The notes beneath the pieces were generated by a model. It saw nothing but the letters and a program-made list of their open reading frames with translations. It searched no databases and was not told where the DNA came from. Source: CAVPUA01 sp963708805 (GTDB lineage Bacteria; Actinomycetota; Actinomycetes; Mycobacteriales; Jatrophihabitantaceae). From it: DNA of 64,000 nt. Positions 1-8,169 of the stretch are shown here, piece by piece (within the stretch, counting starts at the first letter, position 1; every line of letters begins with the position of its first letter). The stretch is from the NCBI GenBank assembly GCA_963708805.1, contig CAVPUA010000003.1:1-64000 (forward strand). Reading direction: 5' to 3'. A program made the position numbers and the translations under genes.

Positions 1-658
1 ATAGCGTTGCGAACTCGATCGCATTTTCAGGCCAACCGCCAACGAATACCTTGATGCTTAAAGTGCGCATGGTCAGGCAAATTGCACCCGACACGAGCGC
101 TCTATTGACGACGGTAAACGTCGCTATTGCCGTAACGACTACGAGGGCAGCGGAGAGGTCGCCCGGGACGCGCTGGTCGCCCAACCCCAACGCCCGAAGG
201 ACGCCGTCAACCGCCAACGTCGACAGACCGACTGACGCAAACGTGAACACCTGACGGAACAACTTGTTCCCCGCGGCACCGCGCCGATACGAGAACCACA
301 TGAACGCGCGCATGAGGGCGATCACGACGAGAGCCTCGCGCACAGGCAAGGCTATTGCCGCAGCCACTGACCACACCGACGTCATATCCGCGTGAGCGGC
401 TCCGCCGAAACGGATGCGGACTACTTCGATACGACGCGCTACTTCCTCGTATCCAACGCTGAGCGCGAGTAATAGCGAGGAGCGGAATAGTTCACTTCCG
501 TTTAACAGCGCATGCGACGGCCATAGCGTCGCCGCGGCTATAAGTGCGAAATCGACGAGAAGGACGTAGGCAATAACGGCGCCCGAATTGCTCCACAATT
601 CCCACCGTTTCACGACGGAGGAAAGCGAAACGTTTCGCGAGGTGTCGGCGCGGTCCAT
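1..658 (-). CDS. Multi-pass membrane protein, N-terminal part (runs off the window)
   Basis: The frame is open from an ATG at 658 to the left edge with no stop, giving 219 codons of a longer protein. After a short polar N-terminus there are several hydrophobic stretches (about residues 27-46, 93-120, 137-155 and 165-195), so this is an integral membrane protein or the membrane domain of a sensor. I do not recognise the family; an N-terminal membrane module of a signalling protein such as a GGDEF protein is possible, but the catalytic part lies outside the window. Codon use is unlike the neighbours: at least two TTA leucine codons and ATA isoleucine occur in a local stretch of lower GC, which suggests transferred or weakly expressed DNA. 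Confidence 0.6.
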   Translation of the reverse strand, partial: MDRADTSRNVSLSSVVKRWELWSNSGAVIAYVLLVDFALIAAATLWPSHALLNGSELFRSSLLLALSVGYEEVARRIEVVRIRFGGAAHADMTSVWSVAAAIALPVREALVVIALMRAFMWFSYRRGAAGNKLFRQVFTFASVGLSTLAVDGVLRALGLGDQRVPGDLSAALVVVTAIATFTVVNRALVSGAICLTMRTLSIKVFVGGWPENAIEFATL

Positions 659-887
659 AATGAAGTACCCGCCCCTCGCTTTCTCCGGAGACCCTTACGT
701 TCTGTGATCAGACATCGACTCTCCGGTGAGCATAGCCGACCGTGCCGAAGACGGGCTAGAGCCACGATAGCCCTCCTGCGGCATCTGGAAGGAGTTCAGT
801 GCCTCACGTTGGAATACCGCTGAGTCGGCGATGTCTCGGCCGTCGCGATCGACGCCAGCGAGCTAGGTGACGGCGTGAGTTGCCTGA

Positions 888-929
888 CCGAGGCGGCGCG
901 GCGGCGTTGTCCGCCCTCCACCGCCTCGG
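888..929 (+). other. Stem-loop upstream of the heptapeptide array
   Basis: A perfect 9-bp inverted repeat (CCGAGGCGG at 888-896, CCGCCTCGG at 921-929) encloses a GC-rich loop that can itself pair, and it is followed by TTTC. It could be a terminator isolating the array from upstream transcription, or part of its leader. The rest of 659-1011 holds no convincing gene; a 23-codon GTG ORF at 799-870 behind GGAAGGAG is only a weak candidate. Confidence 0.4.
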
Positions 930-963
930 TTTCGACAGCGTCCCGAGAATTGCTTGACCTGAC

Positions 964-999
964 GTTTGCGTGCGCGCGCCACACGGACTCCACGCAAAC
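964..999 (+). promoter_or_regulatory. Inverted repeat just before the heptapeptide array
   Basis: GTTTGCGT (964-971) and ACGCAAAC (992-999) form a perfect 8-bp inverted repeat with a 20-nt spacer, ending 12 nt before the Shine-Dalgarno of the first heptapeptide ORF. A TTGACC hexamer at 954-959 could be a -35 element, but I see no clear -10. The repeat could be an operator or a leader hairpin. Confidence 0.4.
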
Positions 1000-1024
1000 A
1001 CCGACCTCACAGAGAGGAGCTCCC

Positions 1025-1048
1025 GTGAACGTCTGGGACTGGAGCTAA
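1025..1048 (+). CDS. Heptapeptide ORF, copy 1 (GTG start)
   Basis: GTG-AAC-GTC-TGG-GAC-TGG and AGC-TAA, encoding (f)M-N-V-W-D-W-S. The Shine-Dalgarno GAGAGGAG ends at 1019, five nt before the start. This is the only copy with a GTG start and with a different upstream sequence, as expected for the first unit of an array. Confidence 0.6.
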   Translation: MNVWDWS

Positions 1049-1098
1049 CGAACGCCCACCACCGCAAGCCGCACCGCTCGAACCGGAAGGAGCCCCAC

Positions 1099-1122
1099 AT
1101 GAACGTCTGGGACTGGAGCTAA
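1099..1122 (+). CDS. Heptapeptide ORF, copy 2
   Basis: ATG start and TAA stop, same peptide M-N-V-W-D-W-S. The Shine-Dalgarno GGAAGGAG lies at 1085-1092, six nt before the ATG. Confidence 0.6.
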   Translation: MNVWDWS

Positions 1123-1172
1123 CAAACCCCCACCACCGCAAGCCGCACCACTCGAACCGGAAGGAGCCCCAC

Positions 1173-1196
1173 ATGAACGTCTGGGACTGGAGCTAA
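1173..1196 (+). CDS. Heptapeptide ORF, copy 3
   Basis: ATG start and TAA stop, identical to copy 2 in coding sequence and in the GGAAGGAG ribosome binding site. Confidence 0.6.
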   Translation: MNVWDWS

Positions 1197-1246
1197 CAAA
1201 CCCCCACCACCGCAAGCCGCACCACTCGAACCGGAAGGAGCCCCAC

Positions 1247-1270
1247 ATGAACGTCTGGGACTGGAGCTAA
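1247..1270 (+). CDS. Heptapeptide ORF, copy 4
   Basis: ATG start and TAA stop, identical to copies 2 and 3 including the upstream 50-nt spacer. Confidence 0.6.
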   Translation: MNVWDWS

Positions 1271-1320
1271 CAAACCCCCACCACCGCAAGCCGCACCACT
1301 CGAACCGGAAGGAGCCCCAC

Positions 1321-1344
1321 ATGAACGTCTGGGACTGGAGCTGA
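1321..1344 (+). CDS. Heptapeptide ORF, copy 5 (TGA stop)
   Basis: ATG start and the same peptide, but it ends in TGA instead of TAA because the repeat breaks off at its last codon. The stop is 15 nt from the 3' end of the convergent MFS gene. Confidence 0.6.
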   Translation: MNVWDWS

Positions 1345-1359
1345 GGGAGCTAGGACCGA

Positions 1360-2595
1360 TCAGTGACGTCGATTTCGCTCGGCGTCGAACTGCCCAACGA
1401 CGCTGGACCCTGCTTGGTTACGCCAGGCCAGGGTCAGAGCGATCGCTACCAGGCTGCCGAGCGCGCCAGCGCTTGCCACTGCCACGCCGACGTCCAGGCG
1501 GTCTGCAACGAGCCCGCCGACTACCGCGCCGACGCCCTGGATGGCCACCAAGCCTGAGCTGGCGAAGCCGAGCGTGCCGCCGCGGCGACTGTTCGGCACG
1601 GTCTGGACGAACGTGGCGGCCGCGACGAGTTGGTAGGCGCTTGCCGCCCCGCTGAGAAACCACAGGACGCACGAAGCAGCCAGACCCGGCGTAGTCCAAC
1701 ACGCCATGAGCGGCAGGCCGGTACAGATCGCCAGCGGTCCGAAGATCCTGCTCCGACGGTCGACTGTGACGAACCGAGCCAGCACAAGCGCGCCTACCGC
1801 GCCGCCGGCCGGTATCGAAGCCAGGAGAAGCCCGGTCGCGGCGCCTCCGCCCCCCACCGATTTCGCGTACGGCGCGGCCACGGCTTCGGGGATGATGAAC
1901 AAGCCGGCCAACCAGCCGAAGCCCAGCAACAGGCGCAACTCGGCGCTATCACCGATGACCCGGATCGGGTGCCGTCTCCGTTGATGATCGCGTATCCCCG
2001 AGGCGGCCAGACCCGGTCGCGGGTGAACGGTGAGCCAAATGATCGTCGCGGACACGGCAAACGAGATCGCATCGAGCCCGAGCCCAGCACTGGCGCCCAC
2101 CGCACCGACGGCCGCGGCGCCGAGCGCGAACCCCAACACCTGAGTGACCTGGTCGCTCATCATCCTCAGACCCGAGCCCGCGACGTAGTGCTCTCCGAGG
2201 ATCTCCGGGGTCAACGCCTTCTGGGCTGCCCCGAAGGGCGCGCCGACCAGCACTGACGCCACGATCAGGGCGCTCAGCGCGAGCGTCGGGAGATGCGGGA
2301 CCGTCATCAGCGTCAGCAACGCCGCGCGGATCAGATCGCAACCCACCATGAGCCCTCGCCGGGGCAGCCGGTCAGCGAGCCAGGCCAGGCCGACCCCGCC
2401 GACGATCGACGGCGCGAACGTCAGCCCGTAGATGACGGCAGCTTCGAGAGGAGAACCGGTGCGATCGAACACGAGTACCGACAAGGCGACCCGAGCCAGT
2501 TGATCGCCCACCTGCGATTGGACGCCGGCCAGCCACAGCCAACGGAACTCCCGCACCCGCAGGACGTCGGCGAACGTGCTGCGCGGCGCCGTCAT
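1360..2595 (-). CDS. MFS transporter (drug or macrolide-exporter-like)
   Basis: A 411-residue integral membrane protein with about 12 hydrophobic segments. Its N-terminal region reads F-R-W-L-W-L-A-G then G-D-Q-L-A-R-V-A, followed by V-F-D-R-T-G-S-P-L-E-A-A and an A-D-R-L-P-R-R loop. This is the pattern of the MFS branch that includes putative macrolide exporters. It probably uses the proton gradient to export small molecules across the cytoplasmic membrane. It runs convergently into the heptapeptide array, its stop lying 15 nt from the last mini-ORF. Whether the two are connected is unknown. The frame is intact and the length is typical. The substrate cannot be read from the sequence. Confidence 0.85.
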   Translation of the reverse strand: MTAPRSTFADVLRVREFRWLWLAGVQSQVGDQLARVALSVLVFDRTGSPLEAAVIYGLTFAPSIVGGVGLAWLADRLPRRGLMVGCDLIRAALLTLMTVPHLPTLALSALIVASVLVGAPFGAAQKALTPEILGEHYVAGSGLRMMSDQVTQVLGFALGAAAVGAVGASAGLGLDAISFAVSATIIWLTVHPRPGLAASGIRDHQRRRHPIRVIGDSAELRLLLGFGWLAGLFIIPEAVAAPYAKSVGGGGAATGLLLASIPAGGAVGALVLARFVTVDRRSRIFGPLAICTGLPLMACWTTPGLAASCVLWFLSGAASAYQLVAAATFVQTVPNSRRGGTLGFASSGLVAIQGVGAVVGGLVADRLDVGVAVASAGALGSLVAIALTLAWRNQAGSSVVGQFDAERNRRH

Positions 2596-2643
2596 CCGTC
2601 CACTGTGCCCGAAGAAGGCGGTTACTGAAAAGCCGCCTCCCTG

Positions 2644-3102
2644 TTACTGGGCGAAGCCAAGTTGGCGCCACGCTTCGTAGACAGCCAACGCTGCGCAGTT
2701 CGAGAGGTTAAGTGAGCGTCGTCCGGGCAGCATCGGAATGCGCAGCCGATCGGTGATCTCCGGGCGAGCCAGCACGTCGTCGCCCAAGCCCACCGATTCA
2801 CGCCCGAACATCAGCACATCGCCCACCGCGTAGGCGACGTCGGCGTAGCTGCGCGTGGCCCCGGCGGTGAAGGCGAAGACCCGTGCGGGCGACAACCGGG
2901 CCAGAGCCGTGTCGAGGTCGGGATGCACGGTGACGTGGGCGAGGTCGTGGTAATCCAGCCCCGCTCGTCGCAACGGGGCGTCGTCGAGCGAGAACCCGAG
3001 CGGCTCGACCAGGTGCAAGGACGCCCCGGTGCACGCCGCCAGCCTGATCGCGTTGCCGCTGTTGCCAGGGATCTCCGGAGCCACGAACACGATGTGAAAC
3101 AA
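2644..3102 (-). CDS. trmL: tRNA (cytidine/uridine-2'-O-)-methyltransferase, TrmL-like SPOUT enzyme
   Basis: It begins with F-H-I-V-F-V-A-P-E-I-P-G-N-S-G-N, the diagnostic start of TrmL, and carries the SPOUT knot motifs M-F-G-R-E-S-V-G-L and the C-terminal L-N-L-S-N-C-A-A-L-A-V-Y-E. It would 2'-O-methylate the wobble nucleotide of tRNA-Leu using SAM. The frame is open to 3180, but family comparison places the N-terminus at F-H-I-V, so I choose the TTG at 3102 (152 residues, the usual length); no good Shine-Dalgarno decides it. It stands alone between an MFS gene and a secreted-protein gene. Confidence 0.85.
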   Translation of the reverse strand: MFHIVFVAPEIPGNSGNAIRLAACTGASLHLVEPLGFSLDDAPLRRAGLDYHDLAHVTVHPDLDTALARLSPARVFAFTAGATRSYADVAYAVGDVLMFGRESVGLGDDVLARPEITDRLRIPMLPGRRSLNLSNCAALAVYEAWRQLGFAQ

Positions 3103-3245
3103 GGTTGGCGTGCCGTTTCTGGGAATTCGAGGTTGGGCGCAGTCGAGCCTAGAGGGCGAGGCCCGGCACAACCACGACACGAACGTGACCGGTCACCGTC
3201 TCACTTCTGTTGCGCCAGGTCGGCGTGGCGGGAGGGCAGTGAGCA

Positions 3246-3860
3246 ATGGCAAGCCAGCACCGTGCGTCGCGGCGTGCGCAAAACTCGAATTGGCGGCGAC
3301 TGACGGCGGCGGTCGTCGCGGTCTGCCTGGTCGCGCTCGGGGTCGGCTTCGCCACGTCGGCGCAAGCCGTCGGCGGCTGGACCTCGACGCTGTCGTCGGT
3401 TGGCACCCAGCCCGTCCCTTCGGGCGACGCGCTCGAGTACTCCTATCAGGTGCAGTGCTCCGTGCCGACCGGCTGCGGCACGATCACCGCGCACATCCCG
3501 CCGCCACCCGGCTGGACCGCGGCCGCCGGTGCGCCGACGGTCAACATCCCGTCCGGGGTCACCGGCGTGACGTACACCGCCAACGCCGACGGATCGCTGA
3601 ACATCTCTTGGGTCAACCCGCCGCCCGGGCAGTCGAATCAGGTCCAGCTGAACTGGCCCACAACCGACTACACCACCGCTCCCGGCACCCAGCCGATCAC
3701 CGCGACCGTCACCGACGGCACAACGACGCAGACCCCGTTGGTCGGACTGGCCGGGACCGTGCCCGGCTTCTACTTCGGATCCGTCGGCACCGGCAGCGGT
3801 GGAACGCCTTCGGGTGGAACCGGCGGCTCCGGCGGCAGTGGTAGTCCGATCGGAACCTGA
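3246..3860 (+). CDS. Secreted protein with Gly/Ser-rich C-terminus
   Basis: The 204-residue product begins with a basic stretch (R-R-A-Q-N-S-N-W-R-R) and a hydrophobic segment (about residues 18-36) ending A-Q-A, a clear signal peptide. The mature part is rich in Pro, Thr and Gly, and the pattern of short beta-like segments with two cysteines (residues 70 and 76) resembles a bacterial Ig-like or DUF11-type repeat. The last 30 residues are a Gly/Ser/Thr linker with no sorting signal or transmembrane anchor. It is probably released or wall-associated. I cannot assign a function. It is convergent with the next gene (8 nt between stops). Confidence 0.7.
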   Translation: MASQHRASRRAQNSNWRRLTAAVVAVCLVALGVGFATSAQAVGGWTSTLSSVGTQPVPSGDALEYSYQVQCSVPTGCGTITAHIPPPPGWTAAAGAPTVNIPSGVTGVTYTANADGSLNISWVNPPPGQSNQVQLNWPTTDYTTAPGTQPITATVTDGTTTQTPLVGLAGTVPGFYFGSVGTGSGGTPSGGTGGSGGSGSPIGT

Positions 3861-3868
3861 GCGTGCTG

Positions 3869-4351
3869 CTAGTCCGCGAACCTGTCGTCCAGGAACCGCT
3901 CGAGCTGGGTGACGACGAACCGGTGATCGTCGACCTGGGGCAGCCCGGACACGGCCACCGTTCCGATGCAGCCCGACCGCGCCAGCATCAACGGAAAAGC
4001 GCCGCCGTGCGCAGCGAAGTCGGCGACGTCCAGGCGGGAGTCGGCGTCGAAGTCGCCTCCATCGCGGCGGAACTTGCAGCCGACGTAGTAGGACGAGTGG
4101 CCGTAGCGTTCGACGACCGCCGCCTTGCGCAGTAGCCACGCGTCGTTGTCGGCCGAGGATCCCGGCAGTGCGGCGTGGAACAGAGTCTGACCGTTGCGGC
4201 GGATCGAGATGGCGACCGGCAAGTCACCCGCGGCGGCCTCGGCTCGCATCAGCGACCCGAGGTCCCAGGCGATGCCGAGGTCGAAGTACGGGAACACGAG
4301 TCGCTGCTCTTGTTCGAGCAGTACCGACAGCTGTTCGTCGACGTCAGTCAT
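3869..4351 (-). CDS. UPF0303 / heme-degrading-domain family protein
   Basis: A 160-residue soluble protein of the GlcG/HbpS-like fold family (UPF0303). The sequence D-L-G-x-x-M-R-A-E-A near residue 35, the central I-S-I-R-R-N-G-Q-T-L-F-H-A-A-L-P-G and the later H-G-G-A-F-P-L are family signatures. Members bind small ligands or heme, and many are uncharacterised. The frame is open to 4414, but the ATG at 4351 (M-T-D-V-D-E-Q) gives the usual N-terminus. Confidence 0.7.
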   Translation of the reverse strand: MTDVDEQLSVLLEQEQRLVFPYFDLGIAWDLGSLMRAEAAAGDLPVAISIRRNGQTLFHAALPGSSADNDAWLLRKAAVVERYGHSSYYVGCKFRRDGGDFDADSRLDVADFAAHGGAFPLMLARSGCIGTVAVSGLPQVDDHRFVVTQLERFLDDRFAD

Positions 4352-4446
4352 CCGGCTGGAGCCGAGTCGATCATGAAGCACCTCACCTTGTGGGTGTGCG
4401 GAGGCCCGGGACAATCGAGCTCCGCCGCCTCGACGTCCTACGTGGA

Positions 4447-4523
4447 TGGTGGAGCTGAGGGGAGTTGAACCCCTGACCCCCTCGATGCGAACGAGGTGCG
4501 CTACCGGACTGCGCCACAGCCCC
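4447..4523 (-). tRNA. tRNA-Ala (anticodon CGC)
   Basis: A full cloverleaf on the minus strand: acceptor GGGGCTG pairs with CAGCTCC, the anticodon stem CCTCG/CGAGG encloses the loop TTCGCAT with anticodon CGC, and the T-arm contains GGTTCAACTCC. The 3' CCA is encoded at 4449-4447. It lies 70 nt downstream of the sepX-like gene on the same strand. Confidence 0.93.
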
Positions 4524-4592
4524 TTTCGCGAGGCCGAAACCTCGCGCGGGTGGCCCCTGCGGGCCGCCGATCAGCCTAGCAGCAGATCGAGC

Positions 4593-5362
4593 TCAGCTCG
4601 CCCGGCGCTGAACTGAGGCGGCCGCGGAGCTCTCCTCGTTGTAGAGCCCGGTGAGGTCGACGGTGTCGAGGTTGTGCAGCTCGATGTCGTCGTCGTCGAT
4701 GCGGACGACCGATGCCGGCGGTTCGGCGAAGAACTGCTCCCGGGCACTGATGTTCTCGGTGCGCGACCGCCGGGCGACGGTCCGCTCCTCGCGGTTCTCG
4801 CGCCGCTCGCGATCGCGCAGCGCCTGACTGCGCAGGAACCAGATGATAGCCGGCGAATCCGAGGATGAACAGCATCGTGGCCGTCCAGAACAGCCCACCT
4901 CCGACGACCACGGCGAGCAGCAGCATGACGACGCTGCCGCCGCCCAGGATCGAGAGCGACCGACGGCGACGGGCCATCATCTGCTGGCGGGCGGCCGACA
5001 TCTCGCCGCGCTCGACTGGGTACATCTGGGCCTCCGGGACGTAATCGATTCTTCGGCGGGCGAGGGCCGGCGCGCGGCCTGGGATCGCGCGGACGGTGAC
5101 GAACCCGTCACGAACACCTCGTCGTGGTCGGCGCTCGAGCGCGGCCGGACGTAGGTCGCGTCCTCGGGATCGGCGGTTCGCGCGAGCGGGCGGCTGGTCG
5201 GCGAGGCAGCGCGCTGCGGCGGGTCAGCGATCGCATGGCGCGGCCGAAACGCTGCACCGAGCGCTCCTGAGCGCGTTCGTCCTTGCGCCGGAAGATCATC
5301 GGGACGATCACGATCAGCCAGAGCACGAGGAGAACACTCACCGTGAGAGTTGGCGAGCCCAT
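4593..5362 (-). CDS. SepX/GlpR-like divisome membrane protein (frame-disrupted)
   Basis: The gene begins at ATG 5362 (Shine-Dalgarno TGGAGGTG) with one N-terminal transmembrane helix (S-V-L-L-V-L-W-L-I-V-I-V-P-M-I-F) followed by R-R-K-D-E-R. The middle frame gives A-T-Y-V-R-P-R, then two close hydrophobic segments around M-M-A-R-R-R-R-S-L-S-I-L-G-G, and the last frame gives the acidic tail ending in D-L-T-G-L-Y-N-E-E. These parts lie in three frames with shifts near 5165, 5040 and 4845. The layout matches the actinobacterial SepX/GlpR divisome protein. It is the third gene of a moeA-rimJ-sepX run, an order that also occurs in mycobacteria. The shifts are probably sequence errors. Confidence 0.72.
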
Positions 5363-5494
5363 CGCACCTCCAGTAACACCAGTAACACGCTTGGATCAAA
5401 GTTAAGCGAGTCGCCCGGTTTGGTCCTGGACGCGCATCGGCGTGTCGCCGCAAAGTATCAAGCGAAACTTCAGGTTTAGCGCGACGGGCCGAGA

Positions 5495-6124
5495 TCAGCT
5501 CTCGCGCGGAGGCACCGAACCCGAGCGCAGGCGGTCGAGCATCGACCCGCCGCGCAACTCCTCGACGGTGATCGCGAAGGCGACGTGATCGCGCCAGCCG
5601 TTGTCGATGTCGAGATAGCGCTCGTAGTAGCCCTCGCGACGCAGCCCGAGCTTGGCCACCACCCGCAGGCTGGCCTCGTTCTCGGGACGGATGTCGATCT
5701 CGATGCGGTGCAGGCCGACCGGGCCGAAGCAGTGGTCGATGACCAGGGCGACCGCGGTCGGGACGATCCCCCGACCGGCCAGCCGTTCGTCGATCCAGTA
5801 GCCGATCGACGCCGAGCGCAGCACGCCATGCACCACGTTCGAGACGTTGACCTGGCCGGCGAAACGCCCCTCATAGGTGATGACGAACGGCAGCATCGAG
5901 CCGACCCGTCCGGCCTTGCGCAGCGCCGAGCACAGCGGTGGCCACGACGACGTCCGATGGCGCTCGGACCAACCGGTCGGGGCGGACGGCTCCCACGGCG
6001 CCAGCCACCGCTCGTTGCGCAGCCGCGACTCGCTCCACGCCGGCCCGTCCCGGATGCGAGGAGGACGCAACGACACCGGGCCGGCCGTGAGTTCGACCGG
6101 CCATCCAGGGGCGCGCGAAGCCAT
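5495..6124 (-). CDS. rimJ: GNAT acetyltransferase, RimJ-like
   Basis: An intact 209-residue GNAT-fold enzyme. G-Y-W-I-D-E-R-L-A-G-R-G-I-V-P-T-A-V forms the acetyl-CoA pyrophosphate loop (R-x-x-G-x-G/A type), and L-H-R-I-E-I-D-I-R-P-E-N-x-A-S is the RimJ/RimL signature strand. It should acetylate N-terminal Ala/Ser of a ribosomal or other protein in the cytoplasm. Its ATG lies 3 nt after the moeA stop, so the two are probably cotranscribed. Confidence 0.85.
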   Translation of the reverse strand: MASRAPGWPVELTAGPVSLRPPRIRDGPAWSESRLRNERWLAPWEPSAPTGWSERHRTSSWPPLCSALRKAGRVGSMLPFVITYEGRFAGQVNVSNVVHGVLRSASIGYWIDERLAGRGIVPTAVALVIDHCFGPVGLHRIEIDIRPENEASLRVVAKLGLRREGYYERYLDIDNGWRDHVAFAITVEELRGGSMLDRLRSGSVPPRES

Positions 6125-6127
6125 GCG

Positions 6128-7374
6128 TCAGCGGTGCGAGAGGAGCAGCGGCATGACCGTCACGCGCGAACCCGCAACGACCTCGGTCACTTCCTCGTCG
6201 ATCACGACCAGACAGTTGGACGACGCCATCGACGCGATCAGGTGCGAACCCTCGCCCGCCGACGAACGAGACGCTGTAACCACCGTTGGCCTCTCGATGC
6301 AGCACACCCCGACGGTACTGGCGGCGACCGGGCGTAGCTGCGACACCGACTCGAGTGCGATCGCCTGAACCGTGGCCCGGTTGATCTGTCGCTTGCCCAG
6401 CAGCTTGCGGATGGCCGGACGCACGAACGCCTCGAACGAGACCAGCGCACTCACCGGATTGCCCGGCAGGCAGAAGATCGGCACCGCGTTGTTGCCGAGA
6501 TGACCGAACCCCTGCGGCATCGCCGGGCTGCATGGCGACCCGGGCGAACTCCACCGTGCCCACCTCGGCCAGCGCCTGCTTGACGACGTCGAAGGCGCCC
6601 AGGCTGACCCCGCCGGTCGTGATCAGGACGTCGGCGCGCAGCAGCTGGCTCTCGAGCGCGTCGAGCAGTCGCGAATGGTCATCCGGGACGATGCCCACCC
6701 GGTAAGCGTCGGCGCCGGCGTCGCGGGCGGCCGCCGCCACCAGATAGGAGTTGGCGTCGCTGACCTCGCCGAAGCCGGGGGCCTGCCCGACCTCGACCAG
6801 CTCGCTGCCGGTGGACAGGATGATGACGCGTGGGCGGGGCGGACGACCACGCGATCGCGGCCGATCGCGGCCAGCAGCGCGATCTGCTGTGGTCCCAGAG
6901 CCGCACCGGCGCCGAGGGCGGGCTGTCCGGCCTGCAGATCCTCGGCCATCCGGCGGACGTGCTCACCGCTGCGGACCGGCTTGTTCACGGCCGACGCGAG
7001 CAACGCCCTGATCGGTGTCCTCGATCGCGACTACCGCGTCGGCGCCGGAGGGGATCGGCGCGCCGGTCATGATCCGCATGGCCAGGCCCGGACCCATGCC
7101 CGATCGCGACTTCGCGCCGGCGACGACGTCACCGACGACCGGAAGCACCGACGGATCGTCGTCGGACGGCGCCCGCGGTGTCGACGGCGCGGACGGCATA
7201 GCCGTCCATCGCGGAGTTGTCGAAACCGGGCAGCGACACCGGGCTGATGACGTTCTCGGCGAGCAGCAGACCCTGGGCGTCCAGCAGCGTCAGCTCGATC
7301 GGGTCGAGCTGGCCGATGCCGGCCAGCACGAGCTGAAGATGCTCGTCGACCGTCCGCAGTCGGGCTTCGGTCAC
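6128..7374 (-). CDS. moeA: Molybdopterin molybdenumtransferase MoeA (frame-disrupted)
   Basis: Segments in all three frames assemble into one MoeA: the start V-T-E-A-R-L-R-T-V-D-E-H-L, then D-N-S-A-M-D-G-Y-A-V, M-T-G-A-P-I-P-S-G-A-D-A-V-V, T-T-G-G-V-S-L-G-A-F-D, and near the end C-L-P-G-N-P-V-S-A-L-V-S-F-E. MoeA inserts molybdate into adenylated molybdopterin, the last step of cofactor synthesis. At least four frame shifts fall between about 7145 and 6520; one near 7145 looks like an extra base. The motifs are all conserved, so sequence error is likelier than decay. The usual galU neighbour is absent between it and the divergent 5-FCL gene. GTG 7374 is chosen because the family starts close to the D-E-H-L motif. 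Confidence 0.8.
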
Positions 7375-7528
7375 GATGGTCGTCCCCACATCACTGTGGC
7401 TGGCTCCTGTCGGTGGCGTCCATCGTCTGGCCATGATCTCGCAACGCGGCCGGCAACGCGGGCGCTGACGTCCGGGTGTCGCCCGCCAATCTGGGCGCGA
7501 CGACTTGACCTACCGGTGACACTAGCCG

Positions 7529-8093
7529 ATGCGACGCGCGACGAAGGCGGCAGCTGCGGAGCAGTCCTGCTGGACGGCGCGCCGGCGTCGCTCCGAGGCC
7601 GCCCGCGACGAGGCGCGACTCGCCCGCTGCCGATCGCGGCGACGTCTCGCGCTGGCCGGCCGAACAGCGGATGGGACTCGGTCGCCGGCTACCGCCCGTT
7701 GCGGACCGAGCCCGGGTCGGTCGAGCTGCTCGACCGGCTGCGCGACGCCGGCCTGCGGGTGATCACCCCGGTTCTGCGCGAGGACTGCGATCTGGACTGG
7801 ACGACCGAGCCCGAGGCCGGTGACCGGCTCGGGGTCGAGGCGATCGGCGCGGTGGACGCCGTGCTGGTGCCTGCGTTGGCGGTCGATCGGAGCGGGATGC
7901 GGCTGGGCGCGGCGGCGGCTCCTACGACCGCGCGCTGGCGCGGCTTCCGGAGACGGTGCCGACCCTGGCCCTGCTGTTCGACGGCGAGCTGCTCCGACGC
8001 GATCCCGACCGATCCGTGGGACCGGCCGTGGTGGAGTCACGCGCTGCGTGCCCGTCAGGGTGCGATCGCGCCGTCGAATTGGACGCGGAATAG
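7529..8093 (+). CDS. 5-formyltetrahydrofolate cyclo-ligase (frame-disrupted)
   Basis: Pieces in different frames give the expected order: a basic N-terminus with A-R-D-E-A-R-L-A, the central Y-R-P-L-R-T-E-P-G-S-V-E-L-L, D-A-V-L-V-P-A-L-A-V-D, then in another frame R-G-G-G-S-Y-D-R-A-L-A-R-L, the nucleotide and folate site, and the tail around D-P-W-D-R-P. The enzyme converts 5-formyl-THF plus ATP to 5,10-methenyl-THF. Shifts lie near 7560, 7640 and 7910. The gene points towards fmdB, as 5-FCL does in the mycobacterial arrangement. Confidence 0.7.
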
Positions 8094-8169
8094 CGTCGTC
8101 CCGCACCATTGTTGGCAGTCTCGTACGACGAGTGCCAACTCCGACGTCCTGTCGCGGAGGATCTGTCCC

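Larger units (their letters stand above)
1012..1344 (+). repeat. Tandem 74-bp array of five RBS plus heptapeptide ORFs
   Basis: Five copies of a 24-nt ORF start at 1025, 1099, 1173, 1247 and 1321, exactly 74 bp apart. Each is preceded by a purine-rich Shine-Dalgarno (GAGAGGAG in the first, GGAAGGAG in the others) at good spacing, and each encodes M-N-V-W-D-W-S followed by a stop. The 50-nt spacers are C/A-rich; the last three are identical and the first differs from them by three substitutions. The period is not a multiple of three, so no long frame on either strand repeats along the array; the conserved, in-phase unit is RBS plus mini-ORF on the plus strand. The flanking genes are both on the minus strand, so the array looks like an autonomous plus-strand unit. 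Function unknown. Confidence 0.85.

Noticed and set aside
799..870. 23-codon GTG ORF behind GGAAGGAG
   Set aside because: The Shine-Dalgarno matches that of the array, but spacing is only 4 nt, the product is Arg-rich without features, and there is no repeat or comparison to support it.
1045..1322. Minus-strand open frames across the array (starting M-W-G-S-F-R-F-E)
   Set aside because: They arise from the repeat and change frame every 74 bp; they have no ribosome binding site and no codon bias, whereas the plus-strand unit has RBS, start and stop in every copy.
1012..1344. CRISPR array
   Set aside because: The whole 74-bp unit is repeated; there are no unique spacers and no cas genes.
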